Shown here: positions 25,009-34,694 of the stretch, piece by piece
Layout: each line of letters begins with the position of its first letter
How positions within the stretch are numbered: position 1 is the first letter of the stretch
Assembly (NCBI RefSeq): GCF_900103215.1
Contig: NZ_FNGV01000001.1
Span: 434,001-498,000 of the forward strand
DNA from: Kriegella aquimaris
GTDB taxonomy: Bacteria > Bacteroidota > Bacteroidia > Flavobacteriales > Flavobacteriaceae
Direction: 5' to 3'
Length of the DNA stretch: 64,000 nucleotides
Translations under genes and position numbers: made by a program
The notes under the pieces: model-generated
Told to the model about the DNA's origin: nothing
Database searches by the model: none
What the model saw: only the letters and a program-made list of their open reading frames with translations

Positions 25009-26676
25009 TTATTCCAATACTTGCCCTTTATCGAGTAATACCTTTTTTAGGTCTTCATACGCCACATCTTGTACAGAAGTTTCCTTATCAAGCGCAAGAA
25101 CGGCTGCCGCTGCCGCCGATTGACCTAAAATCATGAATACAGGTTCCATTCTTATAGAGCCAAAAGCGATATGGCTCGAAGAAACACAAACCGGTACCAA
25201 AAGGTTTTTACATTCTTCTTTTTTTGGCACTAGCGAACCGTATGATATGGCATACGGACCTTTTGTACTTACGCCAATATCTCCTTCATTTTGTACAAAG
25301 CCATCTTCTTTTATATAACGTTGCACATTGTGAGAATCCATGGTATATGAACCCATACCTACGGATTGGGGCGTTGGCTTTTTCTTTAACAGCTCATTCT
25401 CGGTCATTACAAACTCACCGATCATACGCCGCGCTTCACGAACATAAATCTGATGTGGCCAATTACCATTATCGGTAAACTCATCTTTGGCCAATCCCCA
25501 TTTTTGCATTTCGGATTGAATATCCTTAGGCACTCTTGGGTCGTTGGCTACAAACCACAATAATCCCTTTTGGTATTGTTCATGTTCTTTTATAATTTCC
25601 TTTCGTCTTTCGTAGGAAGCTTCCGGATAGTCGTAGTTCATGCCGATATTATCACTACTGAAAGGTCCGTGATTGTTCGTATCGGTCTTATGATTGGGAA
25701 TGGCATCGAATTTACCAAACCACTCTTTCCAACCGGCATCGAAAACACGTGCCAACAATTCGTACTGCATCGGATCGTAACCTTCAGGCTTTGGAAACGG
25801 CACTCTGTTTTCATCGTGATTAGTCATACATGTTCTAAAACAGTATGCCTGTATTTTATCGTCACCACTATGTTTTTCTCCGGGATCTTCCCCTGAAACC
25901 CTTGGCAAAAGACCACTCGAAGGATCCCCAGGAATTACATATGGAGAAATGTCGGACTCAAACCAATGCTTATGGTGTAAAACTCCGGTTTGTACGCCGT
26001 TCCATTCTTCTCCGTAAACATCTTGCCCTTCGCGGCCAACATGATAACTCACTCCTGAAGTAGCCATTAAATCACCTTCATACGTAGCATCGAGAAACAT
26101 TTTACCCGTGTAGGTTTTGCCAGATAATGTAGTAATCGAAATAATACTGCCATCTTTCAACACCACACCGTTTTCCCTATCCAACCATTCATCACGATCG
26201 ACACGTATATCTTCCTCTTTGACCAAATCTTCAAATACGTTCTCGGCAACATGTGGTTCAAAAATCCACATGGTTCGGTTCTCTCCATCCATAGCAGGCG
26301 TTCCCTGTCCCGTATTACCGTACTCACTGTGGGGCTGCCATTTCCACGCCTCATCAGTATTATAATGATTGTATACTCGATGATAGAACTCCCTGGCAAG
26401 GCCACCAATTACACTTTTATTCCCTGTATCCGTCCAACCCAAACCACCTGATGTCAATCCACCCAAATGGATATCCGGAGAAACTACAATTACCGATTTT
26501 CCCGATCGTTTAGCTTCTACCGCAGCGGATACCGCCGCCGAAGTTCCCCCATAAATTATAATGTCAGCAGTATTTGGATCTTTTGTCTCAGCTTGTTTAT
26601 CCTTACAGCTAAAAAAACTTGTTGCAGTAATCAGCAGAACAAGTAACGACAATATGGTTCGTCTATTTTTTCTCAT
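25009..26676 (-). CDS. exported FAD-dependent oxidoreductase lipoprotein (PF12831-type), copy 1
   Basis: 555 residues. The N-terminus MRKNRRTILSLLVLL leads to a lipobox Cys24 (TSFFSCKD); the RRTIL segment could make it a Tat lipoprotein. The FAD-binding Rossmann motif follows (IIYGGTSAAVSAAVEA) with a second cofactor segment HLGGLTSGGLGWTD. The C-terminus has [21 protein letters not shown], typical of the FAD_oxidored family. The substrate is unknown; a sugar or sugar-derived acid is suggested by location. It is clearly paralogous to the protein at 28332-30017, sharing long identical stretches such as YVREARRMI and SLVPKKEEC. The sulfatase gene between the two is 49 bp upstream of this one. 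Confidence 0.85.
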   Translation of the reverse strand: MRKNRRTILSLLVLLITATSFFSCKDKQAETKDPNTADIIIYGGTSAAVSAAVEAKRSGKSVIVVSPDIHLGGLTSGGLGWTDTGNKSVIGGLAREFYHRVYNHYNTDEAWKWQPHSEYGNTGQGTPAMDGENRTMWIFEPHVAENVFEDLVKEEDIRVDRDEWLDRENGVVLKDGSIISITTLSGKTYTGKMFLDATYEGDLMATSGVSYHVGREGQDVYGEEWNGVQTGVLHHKHWFESDISPYVIPGDPSSGLLPRVSGEDPGEKHSGDDKIQAYCFRTCMTNHDENRVPFPKPEGYDPMQYELLARVFDAGWKEWFGKFDAIPNHKTDTNNHGPFSSDNIGMNYDYPEASYERRKEIIKEHEQYQKGLLWFVANDPRVPKDIQSEMQKWGLAKDEFTDNGNWPHQIYVREARRMIGEFVMTENELLKKKPTPQSVGMGSYTMDSHNVQRYIKEDGFVQNEGDIGVSTKGPYAISYGSLVPKKEECKNLLVPVCVSSSHIAFGSIRMEPVFMILGQSAAAAAVLALDKETSVQDVAYEDLKKVLLDKGQVLE

Positions 26677-26725
26677 ATCTTCTTCTATTTAAAATTAAGA
26701 TTGGTTGTTTTTATTTATTTGATTT

Positions 26726-28240
26726 TCAATAATTTTTACTTTGATCAATGGCGGTTCGGGATATCATTTCATGCAATTCATTTTTCATCGTTTTTGCCAA
26801 TTCAGGATTTTTTTCAAATCTATTTGTTGATTCAGATACATCGTCTGCCAAATTGTATAATTCCCCATCGGTGTTTTCATCAGACGGCATAATATATTTC
26901 CAATTTCCTTTCCGAATTGCCATCCCATTTGACGATTGAACTACGACAGATTCCCTGATACTCTCTTCCTTTCCCATTAAAACGGAAAGTTGATCGTAAC
27001 TATCTATGGCTGCATCGGTCGGAAGTTTAAAACCTACAATCGAACCTAGGGTAGCCATCACATCATTTAAGGCGAACAGTTGATCGGATTTAGCTCCCGA
27101 AGGAAACTTTCCTGGCCATTTGGCAATAAAGGGAGTTCGCACCCCTCCTTCCCAAATCGTCCATTTTGTTCCTTTCAAATCACCATTGGGATAGTGTTCA
27201 TTTGCATTTGTTCCTTTTTTAATAACATCCTTAGGACTATTGCTGGCGCTAGCGAGATCGATATGAGTACCCGTCATCTCAAATTGGGATCCATTGTCAC
27301 TGGCAAAAAGAACTATCGTATTTTTCGATTGCTGTAAACTATCGAGTGTGCTCAAAAGCTTACCGATATAAGTATCCAGCTCATACACATAATCACCGTA
27401 TAGACCTGCTTTCGTTGCACCTTTAAATTCATCGCTCACAGACAATGGAATGTGGGGTACATAAGGCGCAAAATACAGAAAAAAAGGCTTTTTGGGGTCC
27501 GTGGCGTTATGGTCTGTCAAAAAACGTACACTTTTCTCGGTTATCATACTGAGATACTTGTCGGATGGAATAACCTCAATATGGTCTTTTTGTGTGGCAG
27601 AATCAATATTGTAAAAATCGTGCTGCAGCGCGGCAACAATGTTTTTCCCATTCATAACCCAACATTCACTCGCACAGCTAAAACCAAACCAATGCTCAAA
27701 ACCATGATCAACAGGACCATCGCTTACCGGACTTTTCAAATCGATATTGGCACCGTTATTTTCGGCCTTAAATTTCCCGTAGCCCGCAGGCCTTTCCCCA
27801 TCGAGTGTTGGAAAAGAGGCGCCCAAGTGCCATTTGCCGAAACCTGCCGTGGTATAGCCCGACAGCTGCAACATTTTGGGAAGGGTCAACTGACCTTCGG
27901 CCATCATTGAAGGTTCATAATTGGATAGCACTCCTGATTTCTTCCAGCTTCTAAAAGGGTACGTTCCGGTCATGAGCGCATAACGAGATGGTGAGCAGAC
28001 AGATACAGGGCAATAGGCATTGGTCAAACGAATACCCTGTGAAGCCAATCTATCTAAATTAGGCGTCGGTACCAACGAATTATGGTTGTACGATGCTAAA
28101 TCACCATACCCCAAATCATCAGCTAGAATCAATACGATGTTTGGCAATACGGTAGCCGCCTTTTCCTTCTTCTTACAGGACACCGCAAATGACATCCCTA
28201 TAATAAGAACAACACCCAACAAAAATGTACGACATTTCAA
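26726..28240 (-). CDS. S1-type sulfatase lipoprotein (Cys-type), probable TTG start
   Basis: No ATG precedes a usable signal peptide. I place the start at the TTG at 28240 because it yields a tidy lipoprotein signal (MKCRTFLLGVVLIIGMSF then lipobox Cys22); the frame also extends to a TTG at 28312. The sulfatase signature is CSPSRYALMTGTYPFR with Cys82. NIVLILADDLGYGDLASYN, GFGKWHLGAS, FFLYFAPYVPHIPLS, FASDNGSQ and WEGGVRTPFIAKWPG complete the fold. It is flanked by the two paralogous FAD oxidoreductases, all on the minus strand with short gaps, so oxidation and desulfation of one substrate are probably coupled. The S1 subfamily is not assigned. Confidence 0.88.
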   Translation of the reverse strand: MKCRTFLLGVVLIIGMSFAVSCKKKEKAATVLPNIVLILADDLGYGDLASYNHNSLVPTPNLDRLASQGIRLTNAYCPVSVCSPSRYALMTGTYPFRSWKKSGVLSNYEPSMMAEGQLTLPKMLQLSGYTTAGFGKWHLGASFPTLDGERPAGYGKFKAENNGANIDLKSPVSDGPVDHGFEHWFGFSCASECWVMNGKNIVAALQHDFYNIDSATQKDHIEVIPSDKYLSMITEKSVRFLTDHNATDPKKPFFLYFAPYVPHIPLSVSDEFKGATKAGLYGDYVYELDTYIGKLLSTLDSLQQSKNTIVLFASDNGSQFEMTGTHIDLASASNSPKDVIKKGTNANEHYPNGDLKGTKWTIWEGGVRTPFIAKWPGKFPSGAKSDQLFALNDVMATLGSIVGFKLPTDAAIDSYDQLSVLMGKEESIRESVVVQSSNGMAIRKGNWKYIMPSDENTDGELYNLADDVSESTNRFEKNPELAKTMKNELHEMISRTAIDQSKNY

Positions 28241-28331
28241 ATGAGTATTTGTACACCAATATTCTCTGGAAGGAATTTTCACAGTTCTTGTATTACTTTT
28301 TTCAATTAACAACTACGTTTCTCAATGACTA

Positions 28332-30017
28332 TTATTTTAGACGCTGTCCATCTTTTAACAGCGCGGCTTTTAAGCTTTCGTAAGAAATATCCTGAACGGA
28401 GGTATCAGTATCTATGGCCAAAGCGGCAGCTATGGCCGCAGATTGGCCCAATACCATAAAAACAGGTTCCATACGTATAGAGCCAAATGCAATGTGAGTT
28501 GCGCTAACACACACGGGAACAATCAAATTTTCACATTCTTCTTTTTTCGGCACCAAAGATTTATAACTGATCGGGTATGGTTTGAAACCATGTGCTTCGA
28601 CATTACCCTCATTTTGAACATATCCATTGGCATCGACATAGCGCTGCACATTATGGGAGTCCATTCCATAAGCTGCCAATCCGATTGCATCCTCTGCTAC
28701 TGTTAAAGCTTCACAGTTATGTTGTGTCATGACATAATCGCTGATCATTCGCCGTGCCTCACGAACGTAAAGTTGTTGTTGCCAACCATCTGCACGCTCA
28801 AATTCATCTTTTGAAGTACCCCATCGTGAAGCCTCATCGCGTACTTCTTTTGGAATTCTGGGGTGATTGGCCAAAGTCCACATCAAGCCCATCTGATAAT
28901 TTCTATGGTCTTCGATAATTTTTTCCCGTTCAGCATACGAAGCATCCGGGTAATCGTAATTTTTCCCTATATAATCTGTTGAGAAACCAAATTTGTTATT
29001 GGTATCGGTTTTTCGGTTCGGCATACTAGAATTAATCCATGGTAAAAGCGAATTGCCGTAGCTATACATTTCACGTATTGGACCTTTTCGGGCTTCATAA
29101 TTACGAAATAACAATTCGTAATTGATCTCGTCGTAATTTGCAGGTTTTGCGAAAGGAATTCGGTTCTCCGGATGGTCGGTCAAACACATTCTAAAACAAT
29201 ACGCCTGTATTTTATCATCCCCTGCTCCTTCAAGACCAGGTTTTTCGTTAACATTAGGTAGTAGGCCACTATTAGGGACACCTTTTACTACATAGGGATC
29301 GACTCCTTGAATAAAATTATGGTTATAGGCATTCTTTGAAACCAATTTTGTCAAAGACAAGTTGATATTATTAGCCTGTACGCCGTTTAAAGTTTCACCA
29401 TATTCTTCATTGCTCTCGCGACCCACGGCATAAGTTACCCCAGCTGTGGCCATGAGGTCGCCTTCATATGTGGCATCAAGAAATACCTTGCCGATGAACT
29501 TCTTTCCACTTTCCATGGTTATCGATTGAATTTTTCCTCCAACTTTATGTACACCTGAAGCCCTATTCAATCTTTCCTTATAAACCAGTTTTACTTTTTC
29601 ATTACTTAGCATGTCAAGATAGACCGAAAGTGCAGCCGAGGGTTCAAATGTCCACATCGATGCTTCTCCTTTTTCCGTACGGGTTTGTCCACTATCAATA
29701 TATTCTGAACGATTTTCCCATTTCCAATTTTTAGGATCATCGTAATATTTCTTGATGTTTTCGTAAAACTCACGCGAAATTCCACCAATGGCCTGTTTAT
29801 TACCAATATCGGTTTGTCCCAGCCCGCCGGTGGTCAACCCTCCAACTCTATTGGTTGGCTCGATCAACACAACCGATTTACCCATTCTACTGGCTTGAAT
29901 AGCAGCTGCCACTCCGGCCGACGTACCGCCATAAACGACAATGTCATATTTTTTTGATTGCGCGGTTCCGATTTGAACGGCTAAAAAAACTAAAATTAAA
30001 CACGTAGTTATTCTCAT
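28332..30017 (-). CDS. exported FAD-dependent oxidoreductase (PF12831-type), copy 2
   Basis: 561 residues. A Sec signal peptide without twin arginines ([20 protein letters not shown]) precedes the FAD Rossmann motif [16 protein letters not shown] and [15 protein letters not shown]. The rest tracks the paralog at 25009-26676 closely ([47 protein letters not shown]). FAD enzymes are usually exported folded through Tat, so a plain Sec signal here means FAD would have to be acquired outside the cytoplasm. It is the first FAD enzyme of the operon, 190 bp downstream of a Gfo/Idh/MocA gene. Confidence 0.85.
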   Translation of the reverse strand: MRITTCLILVFLAVQIGTAQSKKYDIVVYGGTSAGVAAAIQASRMGKSVVLIEPTNRVGGLTTGGLGQTDIGNKQAIGGISREFYENIKKYYDDPKNWKWENRSEYIDSGQTRTEKGEASMWTFEPSAALSVYLDMLSNEKVKLVYKERLNRASGVHKVGGKIQSITMESGKKFIGKVFLDATYEGDLMATAGVTYAVGRESNEEYGETLNGVQANNINLSLTKLVSKNAYNHNFIQGVDPYVVKGVPNSGLLPNVNEKPGLEGAGDDKIQAYCFRMCLTDHPENRIPFAKPANYDEINYELLFRNYEARKGPIREMYSYGNSLLPWINSSMPNRKTDTNNKFGFSTDYIGKNYDYPDASYAEREKIIEDHRNYQMGLMWTLANHPRIPKEVRDEASRWGTSKDEFERADGWQQQLYVREARRMISDYVMTQHNCEALTVAEDAIGLAAYGMDSHNVQRYVDANGYVQNEGNVEAHGFKPYPISYKSLVPKKEECENLIVPVCVSATHIAFGSIRMEPVFMVLGQSAAIAAALAIDTDTSVQDISYESLKAALLKDGQRLK

Positions 30018-30207
30018 TGATTTTATATATAATTAGATTAATTGTTTCCATTAATGAATATGAACACTGGAAGAATTTTTAAGAAAAAAATACTAATCCT
30101 TGATAGGGAATTTGTGTAGAACATTTTTTTCAAAATTGTCAATTGTACAGCGAATAATCAAACTTAAAGCTATTAAACAAAGGCACTTGATTATTACTAA
30201 AATAATA

Positions 30208-31578
30208 TTAAAATCCAGCTACCTCCCAACCCTTGCGATATTCACGGCGAAGATATTTGTTAGCTCTACGGTCGGAAAATCGCATTTTGGCCGCATCCCA
30301 TTCGAGAAGTGTATCGGGCATCCGTATTGCTACCGTACCAAGGAGTATTGCTTCTGTCATGGGGCCGGACTGGGCGAAATGTGATTCCGTTTTTTCACCG
30401 CCCAAACAAGCATCTACAAAATGATGGTAATGATTGCGTTCATCAAGTTCAGGGGATTTGTAATCTACATATTTGTTCTCCGGCAATAACACTGGCATGT
30501 CAGTATGCGGTATAAGTAGCGCCCCTTCGGTTCCGATAAGCATGGCGGATTCTGCGGGGTACGGTTTATCGGGGTACAACGCTTGTATTTCCCAAGGCGG
30601 ATAAAACTCCCCGTCGTACCATTCCAGTGGAAACACATCAGCTTCGGTAAGTTCATTGCCAGGAAACATCCATGTTATATGGTCGCCTTGAGGCCATGTA
30701 TCCGTATTCCGTTCCGAGGATTGTTTCCAAGACTTTTGAACCTTTGCCGATACCGACTTTGGTGCTTTTAAACCAAGACCTTTCCATACGGCATCAAAAA
30801 TGTGACATCCTATATCTCCAGACCATCCGGTACCAAAATCTTGCCATGCTCTCCATATGGTCGGATGATAGATATCAGGTGCATAAGGGCGCATCGGAGC
30901 GGTGCCTATCCAGAGGTCCCAATCCAAATGAGAAGGAACTGGTTCACCTTGTGCAGGCCTAGGACCAGGAAGCCGATATCGCTCTATGGCTGCCGGGCGG
31001 TTCGAGCAGAGATATGCATGCTTGATCTTACCGATTGCACCTTCTTTGATCCACTGAACTGCGAGTCGGTCTCCTTTGCCAGAGGCATGTTGTGTACCAA
31101 GTTGTGTTACCACCCCGGCTTTTATGGATGCCTCAGTAAGCTTTCGCACTTCCGCTACATCATGACACATCGGTTTTTGACAATATACATGCTTTCCATT
31201 TTGAATGGCCCTATAGGCAATGGCAAAGTGATTATGGTCTGGCACCGTTACATTGACCGAATCGATTATATCTTGCTCCCTTTCAAGAAGCTCACGCCAA
31301 TCGGTGTATTTTCGCGCATTTGGCAAAAGCGCTGCCGCCTTTTGTAGATTTTTTGCATCCACATCACAAAGAGCCACAATTTCTACACCTTGGTGCTCTT
31401 TAAAATTTTTAAGGTCGTGAAAACCCATTCCCCCGACACCAATACAGGCATGTTTCAACTTGTTCTTTGGTGATGCAAAACCCACAGATGGATTCATTAT
31501 AAAAGGCGCAGCTACTGCCGCTGCTGAAATTGAACCCAAAAATTTTCGTCGTGATACCGACTTGCTTTTATCTGTCAT
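30208..31578 (-). CDS. Tat-exported Gfo/Idh/MocA-family protein 1
   Basis: 456 residues. A Tat signal (SVSRRKFLGSISAAAVAAPF, RR at 10-11) precedes a Rossmann NAD-binding domain with GVGGMGFHDL and IVALCDVD. The family's conserved EKP is QKP here (HVYCQKPMCHD). The C-terminal alpha/beta domain has LDWDLWIGTAPM and GTGWSGDIGCHIFDAVW. Exported members of this family include glycosidases that keep NAD bound (GH109 type) and C3-OH glycoside dehydrogenases. Either would suit a polysaccharide locus; the chemistry is not provable by eye. It probably heads the operon that continues into FAD oxidoreductase 2, the sulfatase and FAD oxidoreductase 1. Confidence 0.88.
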   Translation of the reverse strand: MTDKSKSVSRRKFLGSISAAAVAAPFIMNPSVGFASPKNKLKHACIGVGGMGFHDLKNFKEHQGVEIVALCDVDAKNLQKAAALLPNARKYTDWRELLEREQDIIDSVNVTVPDHNHFAIAYRAIQNGKHVYCQKPMCHDVAEVRKLTEASIKAGVVTQLGTQHASGKGDRLAVQWIKEGAIGKIKHAYLCSNRPAAIERYRLPGPRPAQGEPVPSHLDWDLWIGTAPMRPYAPDIYHPTIWRAWQDFGTGWSGDIGCHIFDAVWKGLGLKAPKSVSAKVQKSWKQSSERNTDTWPQGDHITWMFPGNELTEADVFPLEWYDGEFYPPWEIQALYPDKPYPAESAMLIGTEGALLIPHTDMPVLLPENKYVDYKSPELDERNHYHHFVDACLGGEKTESHFAQSGPMTEAILLGTVAIRMPDTLLEWDAAKMRFSDRRANKYLRREYRKGWEVAGF

Positions 31579-31800
31579 TTTTTGAGAAATTGTATTAAAC
31601 TAAAAGTTTATTGGATGAATCGGCCATCGGCAAAAAATACATTGAGTATTTACCCCCGTACGAAATTTTAGTTTCCTGCAAATAGGAGATTAATAAACTC
31701 ATTACGAATTAAATATTTTCTATTATATTTCTAAATATACCCATTTGATTTCAAAGGAATACAGCAGCGTTGGTGCATTGCTTTTCAACAATACCAATAC

Positions 31801-31834
31801 GGCAGAAACCGAGTTTTACCACAGTTTCTGCCGC
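31801..31834 (-). terminator. hairpin between Gfo/Idh/MocA genes 2 and 1
   Basis: Perfect 10-bp arms CGGCAGAAAC/GTTTCTGCCG with a 14-nt loop, 27 bp after the stop at 31862. On the minus strand no clear T run follows, so it may attenuate or stabilise rather than fully terminate. Confidence 0.5.
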
Positions 31835-31861
31835 ATATACCTATAATATAAAAATCAGAAA

Positions 31862-33376
31862 CTACGCCGGCATATCGGGTAATTTCCAACCATCACGATA
31901 CGTATGTTTTACCAATTCGGCGGCAAATTCACTGGCAGAAAAGGGTTCTGTCCAATCTTTTTCAAATTTCGGACGACCGTCGCGCATTACGAAGTTGTCA
32001 CGAATAACCGTTTTAATGGTTTCATCATCACCTATATTGGTAAACCGCATGTTCTCGCCATCCCACTTTAGAATCTTATTAAGTGATTGAAGACGTACTG
32101 CAAGCACACCCATCACAACCATTTCGTTGAAAGGGCCCGCTTCTGAAAAATCTGAAGTACAAGGTTTTCGGTTCTCCGGACTTTCCTTACACGCGCGAAC
32201 CCAGTCCATCTCATGTGCTCCTTTATTCCATGCAAGACCAATTTCCTCTTCTACCCTGCGCTCTGTTTTTGCTACTTTCGGTAATTCCCTACCAATGATT
32301 TCAGGCTCAACCCCATAGCATCCAGCATGCAACACCCCTTTAGTACCATAAAAGAAGGTGCCACCACCCGATTTATTTGGATCTTTACCTGCGGGCCATC
32401 CATTTGGCAAAGCAGGTTTAATGCCACCATCGTACCAAGAAACATCCACTTCCGGTAATTTGATTTTACCAATTTTTCCACGCTTCGGAAACGTCAGTTG
32501 TACCGATTGAGCGGTCGGGGCAGAATCTTTTAATAATAACGACGAACTGCCCTGTACTTCGGTAGGATATCCTAATTTGAGTGCTTCGAATACCGGATGG
32601 AGTATATGACAGGCCATATCGCCCAAGGCTCCCGTTCCATAATTCCACCATCCACGCCAGTTCCATGGGTGGTACACTTGATTATACGGAATCATTTCGG
32701 CCGGTCCTGTAAACAAATCCCAATCTAGCGTATCTGGTACCCACTGCCCTTGTACGGGTGGGTTTTGCCCTTGTGGCCATATCGGTCTATTGGTAAAAGA
32801 TTCTACCTTTGTGATTTCCCCAATAGCCCCGCTCCATATTAATTCACATGTTTCAGCAACCCCGGCTCCTGAGGCACCTTGGTTCCCCATTTGTGTAGCC
32901 ACATTGTGCTTTTTTGCCAATTTGGTCAATAACCGTGATTCATAAACAGAATGTGTAAGCGGTTTTTGTACGTAGACATGTTTTCCCCTTACCATAGCTT
33001 CTGCTGCCACAATAGCGTGGGTGTGATCGGCAGTTGCCACCAATACCGCATCAAAATCATTGCCCATTTCATCATACATGACCCGAAAATCCTTGTATTT
33101 TTTCGCATTCGGAAAATGATCGAAACAGTTTTTTGCATATTTCCAATCGACATCACAGAGACCCACTATATTTTCACTTTCCAAGTTTCGGAGATTACCA
33201 AAACCCATACTGCCCACTCCGACACCGACAATATTCAATTTATCACTTGGGGCCTTGTGGCCCAACCCTGAGATTACATTGCTCGGGAGAATGGTAATTC
33301 CTACGGCGGCAGTTCCCGTTTTCTCAATGAAAGATCTTCTTGAAATTTGTCGGTTTGCCAAATGCTTTTTTTTCAT
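31862..33376 (-). CDS. Tat-exported Gfo/Idh/MocA-family protein 2
   Basis: 504 residues. Tat signal with ISRRSFIEKTGTAAVGITIL (RR at 13-14). The NAD-binding segment is GVGVGSMGFGNLRNL and IVGLCDVD. The EKP position again reads QKP (HVYVQKPLTHSVYES). The C-terminal part shares LDWDLFTGPAEM, NYGTGALGDMACHILHP and the ending HTYRDGWKLPDMP with related exported proteins. It resembles protein 1 (30208-31578) more than protein 3. Upstream lies a 412-bp gap, so it is likely to have its own promoter; downstream a strong hairpin separates it from protein 1. The role is inferred to be sugar oxidation or NAD-dependent glycoside cleavage in the periplasm. Confidence 0.88.
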   Translation of the reverse strand: MKKKHLANRQISRRSFIEKTGTAAVGITILPSNVISGLGHKAPSDKLNIVGVGVGSMGFGNLRNLESENIVGLCDVDWKYAKNCFDHFPNAKKYKDFRVMYDEMGNDFDAVLVATADHTHAIVAAEAMVRGKHVYVQKPLTHSVYESRLLTKLAKKHNVATQMGNQGASGAGVAETCELIWSGAIGEITKVESFTNRPIWPQGQNPPVQGQWVPDTLDWDLFTGPAEMIPYNQVYHPWNWRGWWNYGTGALGDMACHILHPVFEALKLGYPTEVQGSSSLLLKDSAPTAQSVQLTFPKRGKIGKIKLPEVDVSWYDGGIKPALPNGWPAGKDPNKSGGGTFFYGTKGVLHAGCYGVEPEIIGRELPKVAKTERRVEEEIGLAWNKGAHEMDWVRACKESPENRKPCTSDFSEAGPFNEMVVMGVLAVRLQSLNKILKWDGENMRFTNIGDDETIKTVIRDNFVMRDGRPKFEKDWTEPFSASEFAAELVKHTYRDGWKLPDMPA

Positions 33377-33788
33377 GCGTTGACTTTTTGTTATTTATTA
33401 TTTGTAATTCGGTTTGTTGTTTGAAGGATGATACTTGGAAACTAAATACGCGAGAGATATTTCAATTCTATTCTTTTACCGTGTAAAACTCTATAAGACT
33501 TTGCAAAGTATCAGCTATTGCTAGCTCGTAGTGCATTTAAAATTACAAAAATGAGCCAAACCGATACCCTCTTTTTGAAAAATTATCAAAAAAAGTAATA
33601 TTTGACTTAGACATTGCCCAAAAAAAGCAATGGGAATAGAATTTATATCCTATTCCCATTGCGACTTTAAACCTAATTAATTCAATTTTCTATTAGGTGT
33701 TGTGCTGCTACATTCTGGACATCATGGTCATTCAAACTTTTCGTTTCCTACGACAGAAAACATCAGAAAGAACTTAAAAGTGGCAAAA
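33377..33788. other. 412-bp intergenic region
   Basis: No supportable gene. It carries the terminator of the isomerase/Gfo pair (33620-33662) and, nearer 33376, presumably the promoter of Gfo/Idh/MocA protein 2; no box matching the full TAnnTTTG consensus was found in the right place (CAAAAATG near 33550 is one base off). Confidence 0.5.
33620..33662 (-). terminator. canonical intrinsic terminator of the Gfo3-isomerase operon
   Basis: Perfect 13-bp arms GCAATGGGAATAG/CTATTCCCATTGC around a 10-nt loop. On the minus strand a run of seven T follows immediately. It lies 126 bp after the stop at 33789. Confidence 0.88.
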
Positions 33789-34652
33789 CTACTCCTTTAG
33801 GCCTTTTAAATAAGCCATGGTTTGGGGTACCTGCACACTTTTTAACTTGCTCTCATCTTCAATGTAATAATGTTTGACACAAGCTTCTTTGGCCGCTTTT
33901 AAAACTTCCGGAATATTAATTTGCCCCGTACCAAGAGGAACATCGTTTTCTGGTGAGGTTTTACCCGAGAAATCACCTTTGACACCTTTTTTCAAATCTT
34001 TTAGGTGCATTAGTTTAAAACGAGATCCATATTTACGAAGCAGCTCGGCGGGATCAGCGCCTGGGAAAAACGTCCATAAAATATCCATTTCAAAAGACAC
34101 ATACTCCGGGTTCGTACGCTGCATCAAATAATCGAACAAGGTACCATCTTTGTATGATACGAATTCATATCCATGATTGTGATAACAAAAGGCAACTCCA
34201 TATTTCTTTTTCAACTTTTTACCTGCTTTGTTAAAATCCTTTGCTGCTTTTTTGGCATCTTCCACGGTAAACGCCCCTTCATGAGGAATCCATGCAATAC
34301 GCACAAAAGAGGCTCCTAAAATTTTGGCATTTAGACCTACTTCATCCGTTTTATTGACAAGTGCATCATAGCTTACGCCATAAGAAGAACATTTTATTCC
34401 TCTATCATCAAGCATATCGCGCAACGCATTGGGAGAGGCACCGAACAAATTGGAAAACTCCATATCGGTAATACCCAATGATTTAATCGTATCTAACGTG
34501 GCCGCTACATCTTTTTCAAAACTTTTGCGGTGCGTATAAGACACTAGGCCCGGGGTTTCAGGAAATAGTGGTTTTCCCGATTGTCCCCATAAATCGCCGG
34601 TAGCGACTAAAAAGACCAAACAGAGGCTTAAGAGATATCCTATTCTTTTCAT
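33789..34652 (-). CDS. exported sugar isomerase/epimerase-like TIM barrel (PF01261 type)
   Basis: 287 residues with a Sec signal peptide (RIGYLLSLCLVFLVATGD, cleavage near WGQ). The xylose-isomerase-like TIM barrel keeps its metal-site segments: CYHNHGYEF, SFEMDILWTFF, LMHLKDL and the C-terminal YYIEDES. Cytoplasmic relatives isomerise or epimerise sugars. Relatives partnered with Gfo/Idh/MocA enzymes act as lyases on 3-keto-glycosides. The gene follows Gfo/Idh/MocA protein 3 by 42 bp on the same strand with a shared terminator, so the two are almost certainly one operon. Export to the periplasm rules out a role in central sugar-phosphate metabolism. Confidence 0.85.
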   Translation of the reverse strand: MKRIGYLLSLCLVFLVATGDLWGQSGKPLFPETPGLVSYTHRKSFEKDVAATLDTIKSLGITDMEFSNLFGASPNALRDMLDDRGIKCSSYGVSYDALVNKTDEVGLNAKILGASFVRIAWIPHEGAFTVEDAKKAAKDFNKAGKKLKKKYGVAFCYHNHGYEFVSYKDGTLFDYLMQRTNPEYVSFEMDILWTFFPGADPAELLRKYGSRFKLMHLKDLKKGVKGDFSGKTSPENDVPLGTGQINIPEVLKAAKEACVKHYYIEDESKLKSVQVPQTMAYLKGLKE

Positions 34653-34694
34653 ACCTAAATATTAAATGATTTTATCGGTTGATATTATTACCGT

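Noticed and set aside
30802-31347. 181-codon frame antisense to Gfo/Idh/MocA protein 1
   Set aside because: Long only because it mirrors a real coding frame; no recognisable protein features, and the minus-strand gene has a full domain set.
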